Below, piece after piece: positions 38,330 through 51,260 of a stretch of 64,000 bases of DNA. Position 1 is the stretch's first letter. Each line of letters opens with the position of its first letter. Position numbers and translations under genes: made by a program. The notes under the pieces are model-generated. The model did not search any database, had not been told where the DNA came from, and saw only the letters and a list, made by a program, of their open reading frames with translations. Where the stretch lies: NCBI RefSeq assembly GCF_028769735.1, contig NC_088170.1, forward strand, positions 44,560,585-44,624,584, written 5' to 3'. The stretch is from Zonotrichia leucophrys gambelii (Eukaryota > Chordata > Aves > Passeriformes > Passerellidae).

Positions 38330-38490
38330 GGGATTAGGTTGCCTAGGGAGGTAAAGGAATTTCCATCTCTATAAACTTGCAGACTCTTGTTTGACAAATG
38401 TCTGCCAGGAGTTATTTAGTTGATCCTGCGTTATACAGAGAGATAAGTAATATGACCTTTAAAGTCCTTCCCACTTCTATTTCTTGTGCT
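38330..38490 (+). mobile_element. CR1-like LINE 3'-tail fragment, older subfamily
   Basis: Sense-strand text 'gggattaggttgcctaggga', 'aatttccatctctataaact', 'tgtctgccaggagttattta' and 'tttaaagtccttcccact' follows the order of an older sauropsid CR1 3' region. It is strongly mutated, and the terminal repeat is not recognisable. Confidence 0.7.
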
Positions 38491-41400
38491 TGCTAGGAAA
38501 GAACAGCATGTATGAATTAGGAGCCAGGAACATTCATGCCTCCTCCCAGAATCTGTAACAATCTTAATAACAGGGCTGTATAACAAGGACTAAAACACTC
38601 ATCTCCATGAAGCCTCAAGGTGGTCTGCAATAATCATGCATGCTTTAGAATACAGAAGAAGCACCACCATTAAATACAGGAGTTAAATATATTTTTAGAC
38701 ATATAAAAGGACATGTTGTTAGTAGCCTAGCAACAGGCTCATCATCCAACATTGTGGTGCTTTTAGAGACACACAGATGTGCTTCAATGAATACTTTGAA
38801 GATAGAAGAAGTAAAACTAAACTGGAAGCTCTCCTGCTTGCTCATCTCCATCAACATCAGCAGAATCCATTGTAAAAGTTTCCGTGGGGTGTGATCTGCT
38901 GGCTGTTTTCATGTCAGCCAGGGAGCCTTGCTGATTTCTAACATGATCTTCAGATCTGGTGGGATAATGTCAGTAAGGAGCATACCATGGAGTAACTAAA
39001 ATAATACCTCTTGTATTTTGGATCCAAAGACCATTCATTTGTTCCCTTAATTGAGTAGCAGTGTTTTCCCAAGCAGTCATGACTTTTTTTTTATTTTTGA
39101 AAATCTAATTTTTTATACAAATAAAGGGGGGAAGGAGTGAAGGAAGGGGGCAAGGAAGGAAGGGGGGAAGGGAGGGCACCCTGACAGAATCTAGATGTAA
39201 ATGAGCCATTTTGTTGTTCATACACAATGACATACAGTGGGGTTCAGATCCTTCTCAGATAGCTGCAACCAGTTGGCAGTAAATGAGGGCAGGAATTAAA
39301 ATAAACCTGTTTTGCTGTAGAAGACCATCGCAATGGTCTGAACAAAGAGTTTGAAGTAAGGATGTGAGAATATGGTGTATAATTTTTACAACATTCTTTC
39401 CCAAAAATAAATCATATTTTGGACAAATTAGTTCTAGGGCTGAATGCAGGAAAGAATGTAGCCACTTGAGTATGAGGGATTTCTAAGGGATTTTAAAAGG
39501 TTGTGTCTAGAGGAGCTGGACAAAGAGACAAACAACCACTTCTTTCTTTCTTTCCCTCTTATTCTTGCACACAACTAAGGAAAGTAAAAGGGAGGCAGCA
39601 GTATCATTAGAAGCTATTTTTACAAGAGCGTTGATATACAGGAAGGTAAATGCAGTAGATCTGGTTAGAAGCATTTGGGACTCACAGACTGAAGTTAAAG
39701 TGAAGAGCCAGCAGCACTCCTTGGGAGCTAACATCATCTCTTGTGTTTCAGAACAGGGTGGCATCTACAAAGGAGTATGAGTATGCCACTGGTCAAAATT
39801 CAATGGGCAAAATGTGTTGTGAGAGGCAAATCTGTACTTGGGAGAAAGCTCAAGCCAGCTCCACAGAGGCAGAGGGATCGATCCTGTCCTGTGCTGAAGT
39901 GCACCTTAGGAGCAGTAATTCATTTGAGTTCATCTGCTCCTGTTGTTGCTCAGGATGGATGGAAGGATGTGACTTCATTCACAGGTACCAAAGGATTTGA
40001 CCTGTTCAACACACATCATCTTGTTTTCACATTTGCATCAACTCTTGGTAAACTTTGGTGCCATTCTGACAACAACTGTCTCATAGTTAGGTCTTTTAGG
40101 CTCCATTAGATGGCAAATGTTCTAATCTAAAAAGGTTTTTATCATCTAAACCAGATGGTATGATTAATTCTGCTATGATTGTTTTTAAATGTGGAAAGTA
40201 TCAAGATATGACAATTATTCAGAAGGATGTCTGGAAGAAATCATATATAACTAAGAGGTTCTCTGGACTTTGGGTGTGTAATTTTTATACTTGATCTCAG
40301 CAGGGATGACTGGTTTTTTTTGTCCAGTTAATTTTTTGTGGCCATATAAATGCACTTGAGTTATTCTGCTAAGTAAGCAAAACAAGAACTCATTTTAACA
40401 TGGGGAATTACAGGTAAGAGCAAGACCCACTGAAGGATGTTGCAGACCTTTCTATGAGTTAGGTGGTTGAAGAAACCTGAACCACAGAGAGCTGGTATGA
40501 GGCACCTCTGCACCCAGTAGACTGCAAAGGACATGTGCCAAGGCCCACACAAACCAAAACGCAAATCTTGAAATCTTCTTCAATTGTGTTCTAGAATTGT
40601 TCACTATTCCTCATTTATGCAGAAAGTTCCCTGAGTGGAAGGCCAGAATGAGCAAACTATCTTGCTTTTATTCCTGTTAGATCATATGCCTGACACCCCT
40701 GATCATGGATTCAGTGATTACTAACAGCCAAAGACTGAAGAGAAGTGTAGTTAATGTCCTTAATTCACCTGAATGCCTTCTAAAAGTCTTTTAAAAGTAC
40801 AGCTTTCCACTGAGGTTGTGCTTAACTCCTTTTCTGTATTCATTTGAAGGTGCCAAACAGAAGATTAGGACTACTCAATCTAGAGGTATTTTCCCTGTCA
40901 ACTCTAAAGCGATAGATGCTTCAGGGATCTGGGAAAAGTCTGGCTAAGAAGATAAGTAAAGAGGGCTCCTGCCCAGCCAGCCTCCAGCATTCACTTCTGT
41001 CTTGGATCTTCCTGACTGAAACCTTCAAACTAAGGCTCAATGTGATTGCACAGCAGCTTGCACACCCCATAACCATATCCCAAGACTGGAAATCTTGTAG
41101 GATTTTCTTCATAAACAATGATGAGCCAGATATCAGCTTCAATGTTTCCTTTTTCTCCACTTTTCAAGCATGAGGAGGATGCCAGCCTGACTCAGGACCT
41201 GTAGCTGACTGCAAACTCCCTCACTGTGGTACACGGCTCTCCTGAAATGTTTTAAATACTGCAGCCTGTGCTTTAGTGTGTTATTTATTACCAGACTGAC
41301 AAGAATGTTGCAAAGGCTAAAACCAGCATTTTTGTAGAGGTGTTTCTTGGTGCACTTGTTGAAATCAGAAATATAAAAAGAATGGCAAATGGAGGTTAGA

Positions 41401-44180
41401 ATGTCACAATACACAAAGTACAGAGTGGGTCCCTGAAAATCCTGAAATATGAATTTGAGGGTCAATTGTGCTAACACTCCTCCTCAGCTTCTTCGCCTCC
41501 TCCTCAAAGCCTGCCATCTTTAATTTGTTTTGAAATCAAAAATTATGCTCCTTAAATGTACATTGGCAGACTTAGGGATAAGAAGTTTCTAGTAAAAAGA
41601 CTTCTTTTTTGCACATGAAATCAACAGCCCTGACTATTCTCTGGAGAGTGGTTTGGTGATTAAAGCCCACACCTATAGCCACCTTTCTTTTGTTCCTATC
41701 AGAATACAGATGAAATTTTTTTTCACCTCCCAAGGAAAATTTGAGGGGAAAACTCCAGCATCCATCTATATAAATGTCACTTGTTTTATTTTTGTGAAGA
41801 GGCTTAAGGGAAGGGATTTTCTAAAGCAGCTTAATAGCTGCCATAGAAGCCCTACAGATACATTGCCGGATAAGAATGGTAAACTAAAGATCTCAATAAA
41901 AATAGTCCATAACAAAGGAAGAAAACACAGCTGGTGTCTAAGCAGAGTGGAAAGAACTGAAACAAAAGAATGTGAGAGCAGGAAAAATATTTCTTCCAAA
42001 GCACAATGCATCTTATTTAGTGAAACAACTATTACAGCTTATTTAACAAAGTAGTTATTTTTACCTTCTCCCCCTTCTTTGGCAAATCTAGCTCTTAGGA
42101 TAGGAATCAGGATAGGGAAATTGATCATCCATGGCAAACTAGTGAACTGAGTCAAAGTTTCTGATAAAGACGTCCCTACATATACATTAGCTAAAATATA
42201 TAGAACAGGAAAATCAGTCTCAAAGGCTTGGAGAGGTAGCAAGTTAGGAGGGGTATTTCTAATATGCCCTTCCAACTAGGAAAAAGATCCAAACTCACTT
42301 TAAAAGAGTAGCCTGCAGCTGGGAGGGCATTCTTGTCTTTAAAACTGATGGAAGAAATGAGGATTTTGCTATTGCTCTTTGGACCTTCAAGAAACATTAC
42401 ACTGCTGTGTCACTGATTAGAAGGTGAATTATGCATCTTGCTTTTAAAACCTGGGTTTCTCTGCCAGTTTGTGTTGTTAGTCCCCCCTTCTAGAATACAG
42501 CTCCCCATGAGCAATAGCTCAGTGGCGTTCTTGTCTATATCAACCACCAGTGGTATTAAGGAAGGAGACAGGTGGATAGGTTCTGCCATACCTGTGTTCA
42601 CTGAGCCAAAAAAACCCAAAAGGGTGAAACAAACTATATAGAGAATTTATTCTTGTGTTTTTTTTTTTTTTTTCCTTAACACTTCATCCAAAATTCCTAG
42701 AGCCATTGGAAATAGTTTTAACTTCAGGACTTAGATGTAAATATTTTTTCATAACTGAGAATATTGGCCTGGAACATAGAAATCAATTCAGGTTCAGGAA
42801 TGATTTGGTTTGTCTGATGTATATTTTTGATTCAGATTCTGGTATATGTTTGAAAGTGCCTCTGTAAAAATGAAGATATTTTTCTATTACAGTCTTGTAT
42901 GGAACTAGTAGGAGACAAAAATGTGTAACACCTTGAAGGGTTAAAAGAAAAGAAAGCTTTTAAAAATCAGATGTTAAAAGGCCCTAATTACAGTCAGAGC
43001 TATTGTGAGATGCAGCATGTCTCTGTGAGTGAATAATTTTTTCGGTATTTTAATAGCTTACTATAAATATAACACTTCCCACATTACAATTTTTATCTGG
43101 GTTTATAAATAGAGATTAAATCTAAATGAATTATACCTGAATAATTGCAACGGGAAAATGTTTTTAAATAGAGAAAAAATGCACTCTTAGACTTCATTGT
43201 GAATATTATGGTATATTAATTCAAGAGGGAAGAAAAGGCTTCAATATATTTCCAGTACTTTAAAAACCCTTATTCTTGCCATCCTTCATAAGTTCATTTT
43301 CATGTGAATTGAAGTGGATTTTTTGTCATGAAGGCTTTGGTTTTTTTTTTTAATCAAAAGTGTCTACAAATTATCATTTTTCAATATAAAAAGAAAAGTT
43401 TTCCTACAGAGCTAATACATGAAAGTATCTAAACTCAGGAGAGAAAAATAAAGAAGCTGAACACATGCAGAAGCACTCGGTTGCTCCTTCTTGCATATTC
43501 TGAAATTCTATCAGCCTCAAATGCATATTCACCAGCTGCAGACAAGAGGATTCTGATTTCCAGCTGTTGGCTGCCTGCTGCACAGATCCCTGCGCCTTCC
43601 TTTAAAACACTAATTGTGCAGGTCTCCAGACAAGCTGCTCTCAGAGGGCTGATCTGCCCTGCCCAAAGAGGCAGTGATTGTGTTCCAGCCTTAGGGGAGG
43701 AGTGAGCATCCTCAGCCTGGCTGACCCTGGCCAGGAGGTGCAGGCCATGACCTGTGCTTCACCTCTGGCACCTTCCATGCCAGTCCTGCCCCAGAACTGC
43801 AATATGGGGTCACTTGGAAAAGCCTTGAGCCTGCCTCCCTCTCCAGAGCCACGAGTCCAAGCAGCGCTTCCTCCTGCTCTCCTGGCAGCTGTGTCCTGAA
43901 AGCCATACTGATCCTGGAGGATTAAAGCCAAGATCTGTCTTTTATAAGGCATTTGTTTCAGGCTGAAGGAATTATAGGCTTTGTGTGCATTAGGACATTA
44001 ACAGGGCCAGGGCTGAGCTCTGGTATGTGCTCACCATCTGCTAAAGTGTTTGCACAGACTTTGGCCCAGTTCTGTCTTCGGCCAGCTAAGTGCTTCTCAA
44101 ACACTTGAGGTGCTTACCACAACCCAGCAAAGGGCCAAGCCAATATATTAAATTGTATGTGTGATAGCAATATTGGGACA
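38491..44180. other. Intergenic, no gene seen
   Basis: Holds the purine-rich tract at 39126-39176 and a 16-T run at 42658-42673. The longest frame (41653-42054 plus, 133 codons) has no recognisable domain or exon-like borders. A GC-richer patch occurs at about 43600-43910. Confidence 0.45.
39126..39176 (+). repeat. Purine-rich G-run tract, possible G-quadruplex
   Basis: A 51-bp stretch that is almost entirely A and G, with G runs of 6, 5, 6, 3 and 3 at 39126, 39146, 39162, 39170 and 39174. At least four G-runs of three or more fit a quadruplex pattern, though one loop is 11 nt. The repeating unit is close to GGAA. Confidence 0.6.
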
Positions 44181-44370
44181 TTTTTTATTACATATGTAAT
44201 AAATATAATATTATATTAATTATATGTTATAAATATAATATAATTAGTACATTATTACGTATGTAATATTATAAATATATTATAATTATTATAGGTTATA
44301 AATGTAATATAGTAAATATTTTATATTTATAAATATATTTATATAATGCACACATTTATATACTAGCTTA
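44181..44370. repeat. AT-rich low-complexity block
   Basis: About 190 bp composed almost wholly of A and T, with recurring 'taaatataat' and 'tatgtaata' words and many self-complementary stretches. AT-rich but less extreme sequence continues to about 44490. Confidence 0.8.
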
Positions 44371-46849
44371 ATAGAAATACTATTTTTATAGGGTAATACT
44401 ATTAGTAATTATCATACAGATAATTACTATATAGCTATAAAGATCTATCAATGTGTTAATAATAATCAGATCTAATAATATGATAGTACATTAATATTGG
44501 TCTCTATGTAATGCTTACATAACTGCTTTGTTTGGGGGTAATCAGAGGGTTTAGGTGTATACCTGCACTGTAGCATTTGTCTCAGAACTGAGGAACAGCT
44601 GCTATTTCATTTTACTCCCATTAGAGATGTGACCACATCCAGCAACTGGCCTGCAAACAGAACAGTGTTTCTAAATTGCTGTGGGTTATCTCTGTCCTCT
44701 GGAGACATCTGCCACAAACCATGTACTGAAGCTAGAGATAGCTGTGCTCAGTTTCTAATAAAATCCTCAACTCTGCTCTCATAATTCTGATATCTAGCAG
44801 TGACTTTTAGAGTCACTGGGGCACATTCCTACAGCTAAGGGGGTCTGTACTCACCTTATTACTTCTGTTCTATTGGGATTCTCTTTCATCTGGTTTATCC
44901 TTTTTTTTAATATTATCATTATAATTTTTAAGGGTGCAATTAACAGGCAGCATTTCCATCTACAGACAAGAAACATGGGACCTCATCAGCAGCTCTGCTA
45001 TGGTCAGAATTTGCAGCACTGTTAAGAATACCACATGGGGTTCCTCCTCAGATTCATAATGCACAGGAAAATTAGGGCCAGAATCTGGTAAAACAATGTT
45101 TTGTCAGCTTTCCTAAAACATGCTTTAATCAATTCCCTTTATCAGGTCTGTGCAGCCCTTGTTTGCTAGGAGAAATTAGCTGGAACTAATTTACAAGCAA
45201 TGAGTAATAGGCAGTTTATCTAGTAGCTTACAACTGTTGCCTGGATACAAATCTCTTCCAATGTTTTTATATATAAAATGCTTTGCAGCAATTTGTTTTG
45301 ATGACAAATTGTCAAACAGAACACCAGGGCACATGACATAGCTACCTTTGCCTCCTTTTGATGCAAAATACTGTCCCTGTGCTGCCACAGGATAAGGAAC
45401 AATATCTTGCCAAGCCCTGTTTGGTGGGAGAACTCTGTACTTAGTTCTCATTTGCCCTAGAGCATTACAGACATGAGGGTGCAAAGATCAGAATTTCATT
45501 TTATCAGATGACTAAATAGCAGCAGCAGATATTTTTGCAAGGTAAAGCATTAGAGAAAACTCTTATAAAAAAACCACAACCACCCGTTCAAATGCACTGA
45601 GTTAATAAAAAGGCATTCTCTATCTGTCTTAAAAGCAGAACCCTTGGAATTGATTACAAGGATGTTAAAAATTTGTGAGTAGGAACCAAAAAAATTGCAA
45701 ACCAGATTACCATACACTGAAGATGTTGTGAACCAGCTTTTTTCCTTGTTCTAATATGTGTCTTCCTTGCCAAAATCAGTCTGTGTACAGATGTATGCAA
45801 ATCAAATATTGGAACTCCCAAGGTGAATGCTGCACCCACATGTCCAGCTGCTAAACTGTGTCCCAGAAACACAAGACTGGTGGGAAAAAAGGAAATCTCC
45901 TTTGCAGAGATTTGCTGCTCACTCTGATTACACCCACACTCTCCTTCTGGCAGAATGAGTAGTTTTATCAAACCGTAACATGTAGGGTCTTAAACTAGAA
46001 GATCTAGTCCTCTTTTTTTTGGCTTAAAAGACAAAAACGGTGGAAAATAAAAGTAGGAAAGCAACTCACACATGAAGACAGCTGTAAATCTTCTGTTGCA
46101 TTTTTCCCCATTGGCTTATCCCTTATATTTTTGAGCATCAAAGAAAGGACATTGGAGTGCACTTTAAAAGTCTGGAACCTCTGAGTGAGGAACTCAATTT
46201 TGGTAATTCGTAATATTGCTCAGTTCCCTTTCCTTGGCAGCTTCCCAAACAGAGCATAGGCAGGCTGGGCAGAACCAGCTGGTTCCCATGCTTCTTCACA
46301 CTACTCCAGCTAAAGATAATTTATGGCTGTTTATCAAGAATATGTTTTGTATTTTTTAAGTTTCTAACAGCCACGAGTTTCCATGTTAAAACCACTAGCT
46401 AACATTTTTAAAAACTGCAGGCAAGCAAACAAACTAATGCATGAGATAAAGTAAATTTTACCCACTGCTTCCTTCTGCTGCCTTTGGCCCTGGTCTGCTG
46501 CTATATGACTCCTCTAGGTCTAAAAGATTCAAATAGTCACAATCAAATCACTTTTGCCATAGTAATGCCCTCTCAGCTTCCCTCATCACCCCAGGTATGG
46601 GAATAGATATGAATCTCTGACACTTGAGGGCTGGGGAAATGGCAGTGAAGGTCATCCAGGGGTTTGCCCAGAGCAAGTCAGTCACTTCCACACATTATAA
46701 CCATGGCTGTTCAGAAAGAAGAAGGGTAATTGTTTTAGGTAAGGACTGGGGGAAGCCTAACAAGGCAGACATCATGCAGTCTGTTACAGACCACGCAACC
46801 ATGACAAAGGAGTAGATGAAGTGTTTTATAAACTGCTGGCTGATATTTC
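44371..46849. other. Intergenic, no gene seen
   Basis: No recognised repeat or exon. Minus-strand frames at 45191-45484 (97 codons) and 45654-45971 (105 codons) have balanced amino-acid composition but match no family I know. The segment from about 46620 may already be diverged CR1 leading into the next element. Confidence 0.45.
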
Positions 46850-47815
46850 ACAAAACTGAAACTCAACACAGCAGAGAGGAGGCAGCCTGGGAGGTTCCTG
46901 AAGTGTGTGGAAGAGAACTTCTGACATATCTGGTAACTGAGCCCCACTAGACCTGCTCTTTATAAACAGAGAAGTGGTGGTGGGAGGTGTGGTGGTCAGA
47001 GGCCTTCTTGGATGTAGAAATCATTAAAAGATTGAGTTTTGATTCTTGGTGAAGTAAGGAAAAGGGTCAAAAACCTGTCTACTTGGGGCTTTTAGAAGGA
47101 GGACTTTGGCCTGTTCAGGGCACTGCTGTAGAGACTCCCTTGGGAAACAGTCCTTAACAACAAAGGAGTCCAGGAAGCCGGGACATACATTCAGAAGGAA
47201 ATCTTAAAGGTGCAGGAGCAGGCCACCCCTATGTGCTAAAAGATGAACCATCGGTTCAGAAGATCAGCCTGGCTGAACAGGGAATTTTTCCTGAAACTCA
47301 GATTAAAAAAGAGGGTTTATGACCTTTGGAAGAAGGGTCAGGCAACTCAGGAAGAGTACAAGGATGTAGCTAGATTACATAGATAGAAAATCGGAAAAGC
47401 AAAAGCTCAACAATCTGGCCACTGCTCTGAAAGATAATAGAAAGTGTTTTTATTAAAAGGAGAGCTAAGGAAAATCTCCATCCTTTACCGGATGTGAAAG
47501 GGAACATTACTACAAAGGGCAAAGAAAATGTTGAGGCACTTCATGTCTTTGCCTCTGTCTTTAACAGAAAAAATGAATTTCCTCAGGGAAATTCAGCCCC
47601 CTGAACTGGTAGACAGGGAGCAGAACAGGCCCCCTGCAATTCAGAACAAAGTGCCAACCTGCTCTGCCACTTAGGCACTCACAAGTCTATGGGGCCAGAT
47701 AGGATTCACTCAAGGGCACTGAGGGAGCTGTTGGAAGAGCTCACCAGGCCACATTCCATCATTTATCATCAGTCCTTGTTAATGGGGGAGCTCCCAGATG
47801 GTGGGACATCTTCCT
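46850..47815 (+). mobile_element. CR1 LINE internal ORF2 fragment (endonuclease to start of RT)
   Basis: Sense-strand CR1 ORF2 landmarks appear in order: 'ggaggactttggcctgttca' (47098), 'tatgacctttggaagaaggg' (47318), 'aggagagctaaggaaaatct' (47458), 'cacaagtctatggggccaga' (47680) and 'actgagggagctgttggaag' (47719). The last two begin the reverse-transcriptase part. Stops and frameshifts break the frame, so it is a dead copy. It lacks both the 5' region and the usual CR1 3' end. Confidence 0.88.
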
Positions 47816-48711
47816 TCTTGCAAAATGCAGTCAGTTTTGCATGACTGACAAAAGAGCTGCTACTTGGCACAATGCATTTAGGACCTTGTTAGAAAGGTTT
47901 TCTATGGAATATAAAACCTTTAAAGACTCAACTATATATTCAGCACAATCCTCTCTACCTCCAGAAATGCAACCAACAGTGTGTTTCCCCTAATGCATGT
48001 GGGACAAGTAGCAGAAAGCAGTTTTCTGTAGTGGTTTTTTTTTGCAATTGAGCCTGTAAAGCAATTTTACCTGCTTACCTTACTTTCTGTTTTGCCAAAT
48101 AAATCTAGTTTGTCAATCACTTGGGTGGTAACTGTTACTGTTTAATTACTGAGCAAAGAGTAACTTTCTTATTTTAACTTGACGCTAAGGAAGTGCCAAG
48201 AATGTTAGATCAAAGAGAGCACCTGCTTAGCACCTGTCATCACTTCAGAGCATCAAAAAAAGTGTTCCTTGAAACTGCAATCTTTGGCCTATATCTCATT
48301 TAGGTAAGATACAGTTTCAACAGCTTGAAATGAAGACCCACCTCAAAGCTGAAAAATACTTCTAAATATGAGAACACAGTAAATTACATGAAAAGAATAT
48401 ATATTATGGCCAAAGTAAATTATTCAAAAAGAATCTCAAAGAACATTTAATGTTGTATAAACCAATGACTAAAAATTTAAGGATGAGATATTTAGATGCA
48501 AAGCAAAAGTACAATCCTTTCCTTCATGCAGCAAAAACTGCTTCTGAGCAATCAGACAGAAAAATGAAGGGAATAATAAAGAAAAAGCCCATTGACTTTA
48601 TTTATGCTGTTCCAATTTTGTAAGACTCTTCAAAACGCAATATTAAGGTAAAGAATGAAAAAAAAAAGTACAAGCAAGTATGAGAGAGACACAAACATGC
48701 TGTCAACTTAC
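47816..48711. other. Intergenic, no gene seen
   Basis: AT-rich, non-repetitive as far as I can tell. No open frame of note. Confidence 0.5.
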
Positions 48712-49013
48712 TGTAGGAGTTCCATTCTGTTGGCTCCTATCACAGAAGTTTCATAGCTTCCTGTAGGTGTTTCTCATGGGCTTCTCCTCAGAGCACTGAC
48801 TCTTTCTTCTTCACAAAGCAGCCAACTGACTCCAATTCCTTTCTCAACCAGCCATCCCACTCTTCTATAGCACTCTTCTTTTCATTGGTTACAGCTGTGG
48901 CCTGTTAACATCAGGCCTGTTCCTAATCTTTGCTAATTGGCCAAGCTGCAACTCCTTAGGGGTGAGATTACTTTCTACACTATCTTTATTTTCTTATATT
49001 TTATCCCCCTACA
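48712..49013 (-). mobile_element. Solo ERV LTR, family 1 copy 2
   Basis: Begins TGTAGG at 48712 and ends CCCTACA at 49013, giving matched inverted ends with TG/CA termini as expected for a retroviral LTR of 302 bp. It is collinear with 5511-5789. Read on the minus strand it has a CCAAT box (ATTGG at 48884-48888 on the + strand) about 20 bp before a TATA-like 'ctataga' (48864-48870). Flanks 'acttac' and 'caaaca' do not match, so no target duplication is preserved. No internal retroviral genes adjoin. Confidence 0.78.
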
Positions 49014-50329
49014 CAAACAGCAGCCGAGGAATGCTGAGAGTAAAAAGGCAGGGGGCTCAGAGGATCTGCTGCCTGGGCACTGTGTGACCTAGAGCTACAC
49101 TCCCTTGTGGGACCACATCCTGCAGCTGATGGATCCATGGAGAGGCCCCCAGGGGAGGGAGCAGGGGAATTTGCTCTGAAAGATGCTGAAGGTTGTACTG
49201 GCACGATGAAGCCACTCAGGAATGGGGAAGGGTCTGGAGGGAACCTGTCACTCTGCCACTTGCCTCAATGCCCAGCATGGCTGGCTGTGGTGGGAGTGGG
49301 TGGTCAAATAATGCCCAGTGGTGCACACTTTTCTGGTTGGTTTTGTGGATTGGGGTTATAAGGCAAAAGAAGGCAGTATTCCCAATTTTATGAGAATTAT
49401 TTTATTTTCTTTATATCTGCAATTGATCTTCAAGACTATTGTCAGTTTTTGCTAAAGTAGATTTTAGGGGCTATATTGTTCCCTGACAGTTACTCTTTTA
49501 TGGTCTATATTAGCCCTGTTTTAAAGAAAAGATAAGCTTTTGTCCTCAGGAAATTGAATGTTATCACAGAAAATATTTTGTTTAGCTAGTAGTCTTTGAT
49601 ATGTTCCTATTTCATCATAGGCTGTATCAGCAAAAGTAAGTGAAAACACAACTTGGAATTTACAAGTGACTGTAGCAAACTTCAAATGCTACTTCACTAA
49701 GTTTGCTTCCTTCAAGTAAAATATACATGGAAAATTGACAAGGGTGTATCCTGTGAGAGACAGAAAACCTTAGTCCTAATGGTTGTGTGTTAAACTTCCA
49801 TGGAAAGTGATGAAGCACACTACACAGTTATGAGCTTATTACTGTTCAGTTTCATGGCACCATTTTTTTTCCTCTGCCTGTTTTTGATTCAAGTTTTGTG
49901 TGATAATTGTTTTGCCAGCTTGAAGACTTTATGACAATACAATGGGTTTAACGCTATGCACACAACACTTTTTTCCATATTCCAAAGCATACAAGACAAA
50001 ATTTTTATTCCTGTGAAAAATAAAGCTGTGTTTTATGGCTCCTTAACAAAGCATCTTCAGTATTGCTGTCATACTTACAGATAAAGCAAGTGAGTTGTTC
50101 TCATTAAAAAGCATGGAAGACATGCCCCCAAGTTTTGTCCTACAAATATTCTTTTAAAGGTTGCATGCATTGTCACAAATAGTCCTATTGGAGTAATCCT
50201 TAAATGTATTGAACAATGCATTATTAATAATTATTAACTTCAATGTATGCAGAGGTCTTTTAGGTTCCCTACATTTGAATAATAACTTACAGGGTACTAA
50301 AATAATTACCATAAGTCAGTGTCAGAACA
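49014..50329. other. Intergenic, no gene seen
   Basis: A GC-richer stretch at about 49020-49340 carries overlapping frames at 49107-49361 and 49193-49393, unrecognised. The rest is AT-rich unique sequence. Confidence 0.5.
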
Positions 50330-50690
50330 CCAGATGATTGTAGCAGCTCAGGCCAGAGGTCCACTTAGCCTGCCATTTTGTCTCAACAAGGGTCAAAAGC
50401 ACAAGACCATGGCAAATGCAGATGACACTTCCTACCTTTCTGGATGTATTTTGCTTACTGAATGAGTCCAAGCAGTAGAAAGTGCCCAGATGGTGCCTTT
50501 CCACCTCATCATCCGACTCCTCCTGAGCCAAGTTGACTACTTGTACCCACAGTGTCCTCTGGCCAAGTCTCATGAAACTCCCAGTTCTAAAAAAGTTCTA
50601 CCTCCTTGCATGATGCCCTGCATCTGATGAGTTCAAACATTTGTAAGCTATGGAGAGGAATGCCTGCTCAACAGAAAATTTAATGGAAAA
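50330..50690 (-). mobile_element. Ancient CR1-like LINE fragment
   Basis: 'caggccagaggtccacttag' followed by 'cctgccattttgtctcaaca', then 'gatgacacttcctacctt' and 'ttctaaaaaagttctacctc', parallels the antisense 3' region of an old sauropsid CR1-type LINE. Divergence is high and the boundaries are soft. The open frame at 50322-50573 minus lies within it and is not a gene. Confidence 0.6.
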
Positions 50691-50876
50691 ATGTCACTAA
50701 ATCTTACCCTCTAATATGTGTTTTGTTGTTACTGATGTCTGGATGGTGTGACACCTGTAAGATAGAAACCTGTCCTACACTGCAGAGTTTTCAACCAATT
50801 CAATATGTATCTCCATGGCCAACATAAAATCTGAGCAGCCACTACTTTTCCAAATAACAAAAGAAATGGTCCAGAT

Positions 50877-51260
50877 TGTCACAGTGGTCACAAGGGTTGC
50901 AGGATGAAGAGAGGGGCCAGAATGTTGACCTCATGTTCAGAAGGCAATATTTTATTATTTTATGATATATATTACATTATGACTATACTAAAAAGAAATA
51001 GACGGAAAGTTCTCAGAAGATAGCTAAGCTAAGAATAGAAAAGGAATGAATAACAAAGTTCTGTGTCTCAGCAGAGAGTGAGACCCAGCTCTGCCGTGAG
51101 TGGTCAGCAAATCCAAACATCCACAGGAGACCAATCACGGATCCACCTGTTGCATTCCACAGCAGCAGATAACCATTGCTTACACTTTGTTGCTGAGGCC
51201 ACAGCTTCCCAGAAGGGAAAATCCTAAAGAAAGGATTTTTATGAAAAGATGCCTGTGACA
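50877..51260 (-). mobile_element. Solo ERV class II-like LTR with 6-bp target duplication
   Basis: 384 bp bounded by TGTCACAG at the left and CTGTGACA at the right (inverted ends, TG/CA termini). It is flanked by perfect direct repeats 'ccagat' at 50871-50876 and 51261-51266. A 6-bp duplication is typical of class II (ERVK-like) avian retroviruses. The minus-strand polarity is shown by 'aataaaatattgcctt' toward its 3' end (a poly(A) signal near 50950) and resembles a very common passerine LTR (from recall). Flanking DNA is not proviral, so this is a solo LTR left by recombination. Confidence 0.88.

Noticed and set aside
41653..42054. 133-codon plus-strand frame
   Set aside because: No recognisable domain, no exon-like boundaries, and an AT-rich composition in which such a frame can arise by chance.
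45191..45484. 97-codon minus-strand frame with protein-like composition
   Set aside because: No family recognised, no neighbouring exons and no poly(A) tail suggesting a processed pseudogene.
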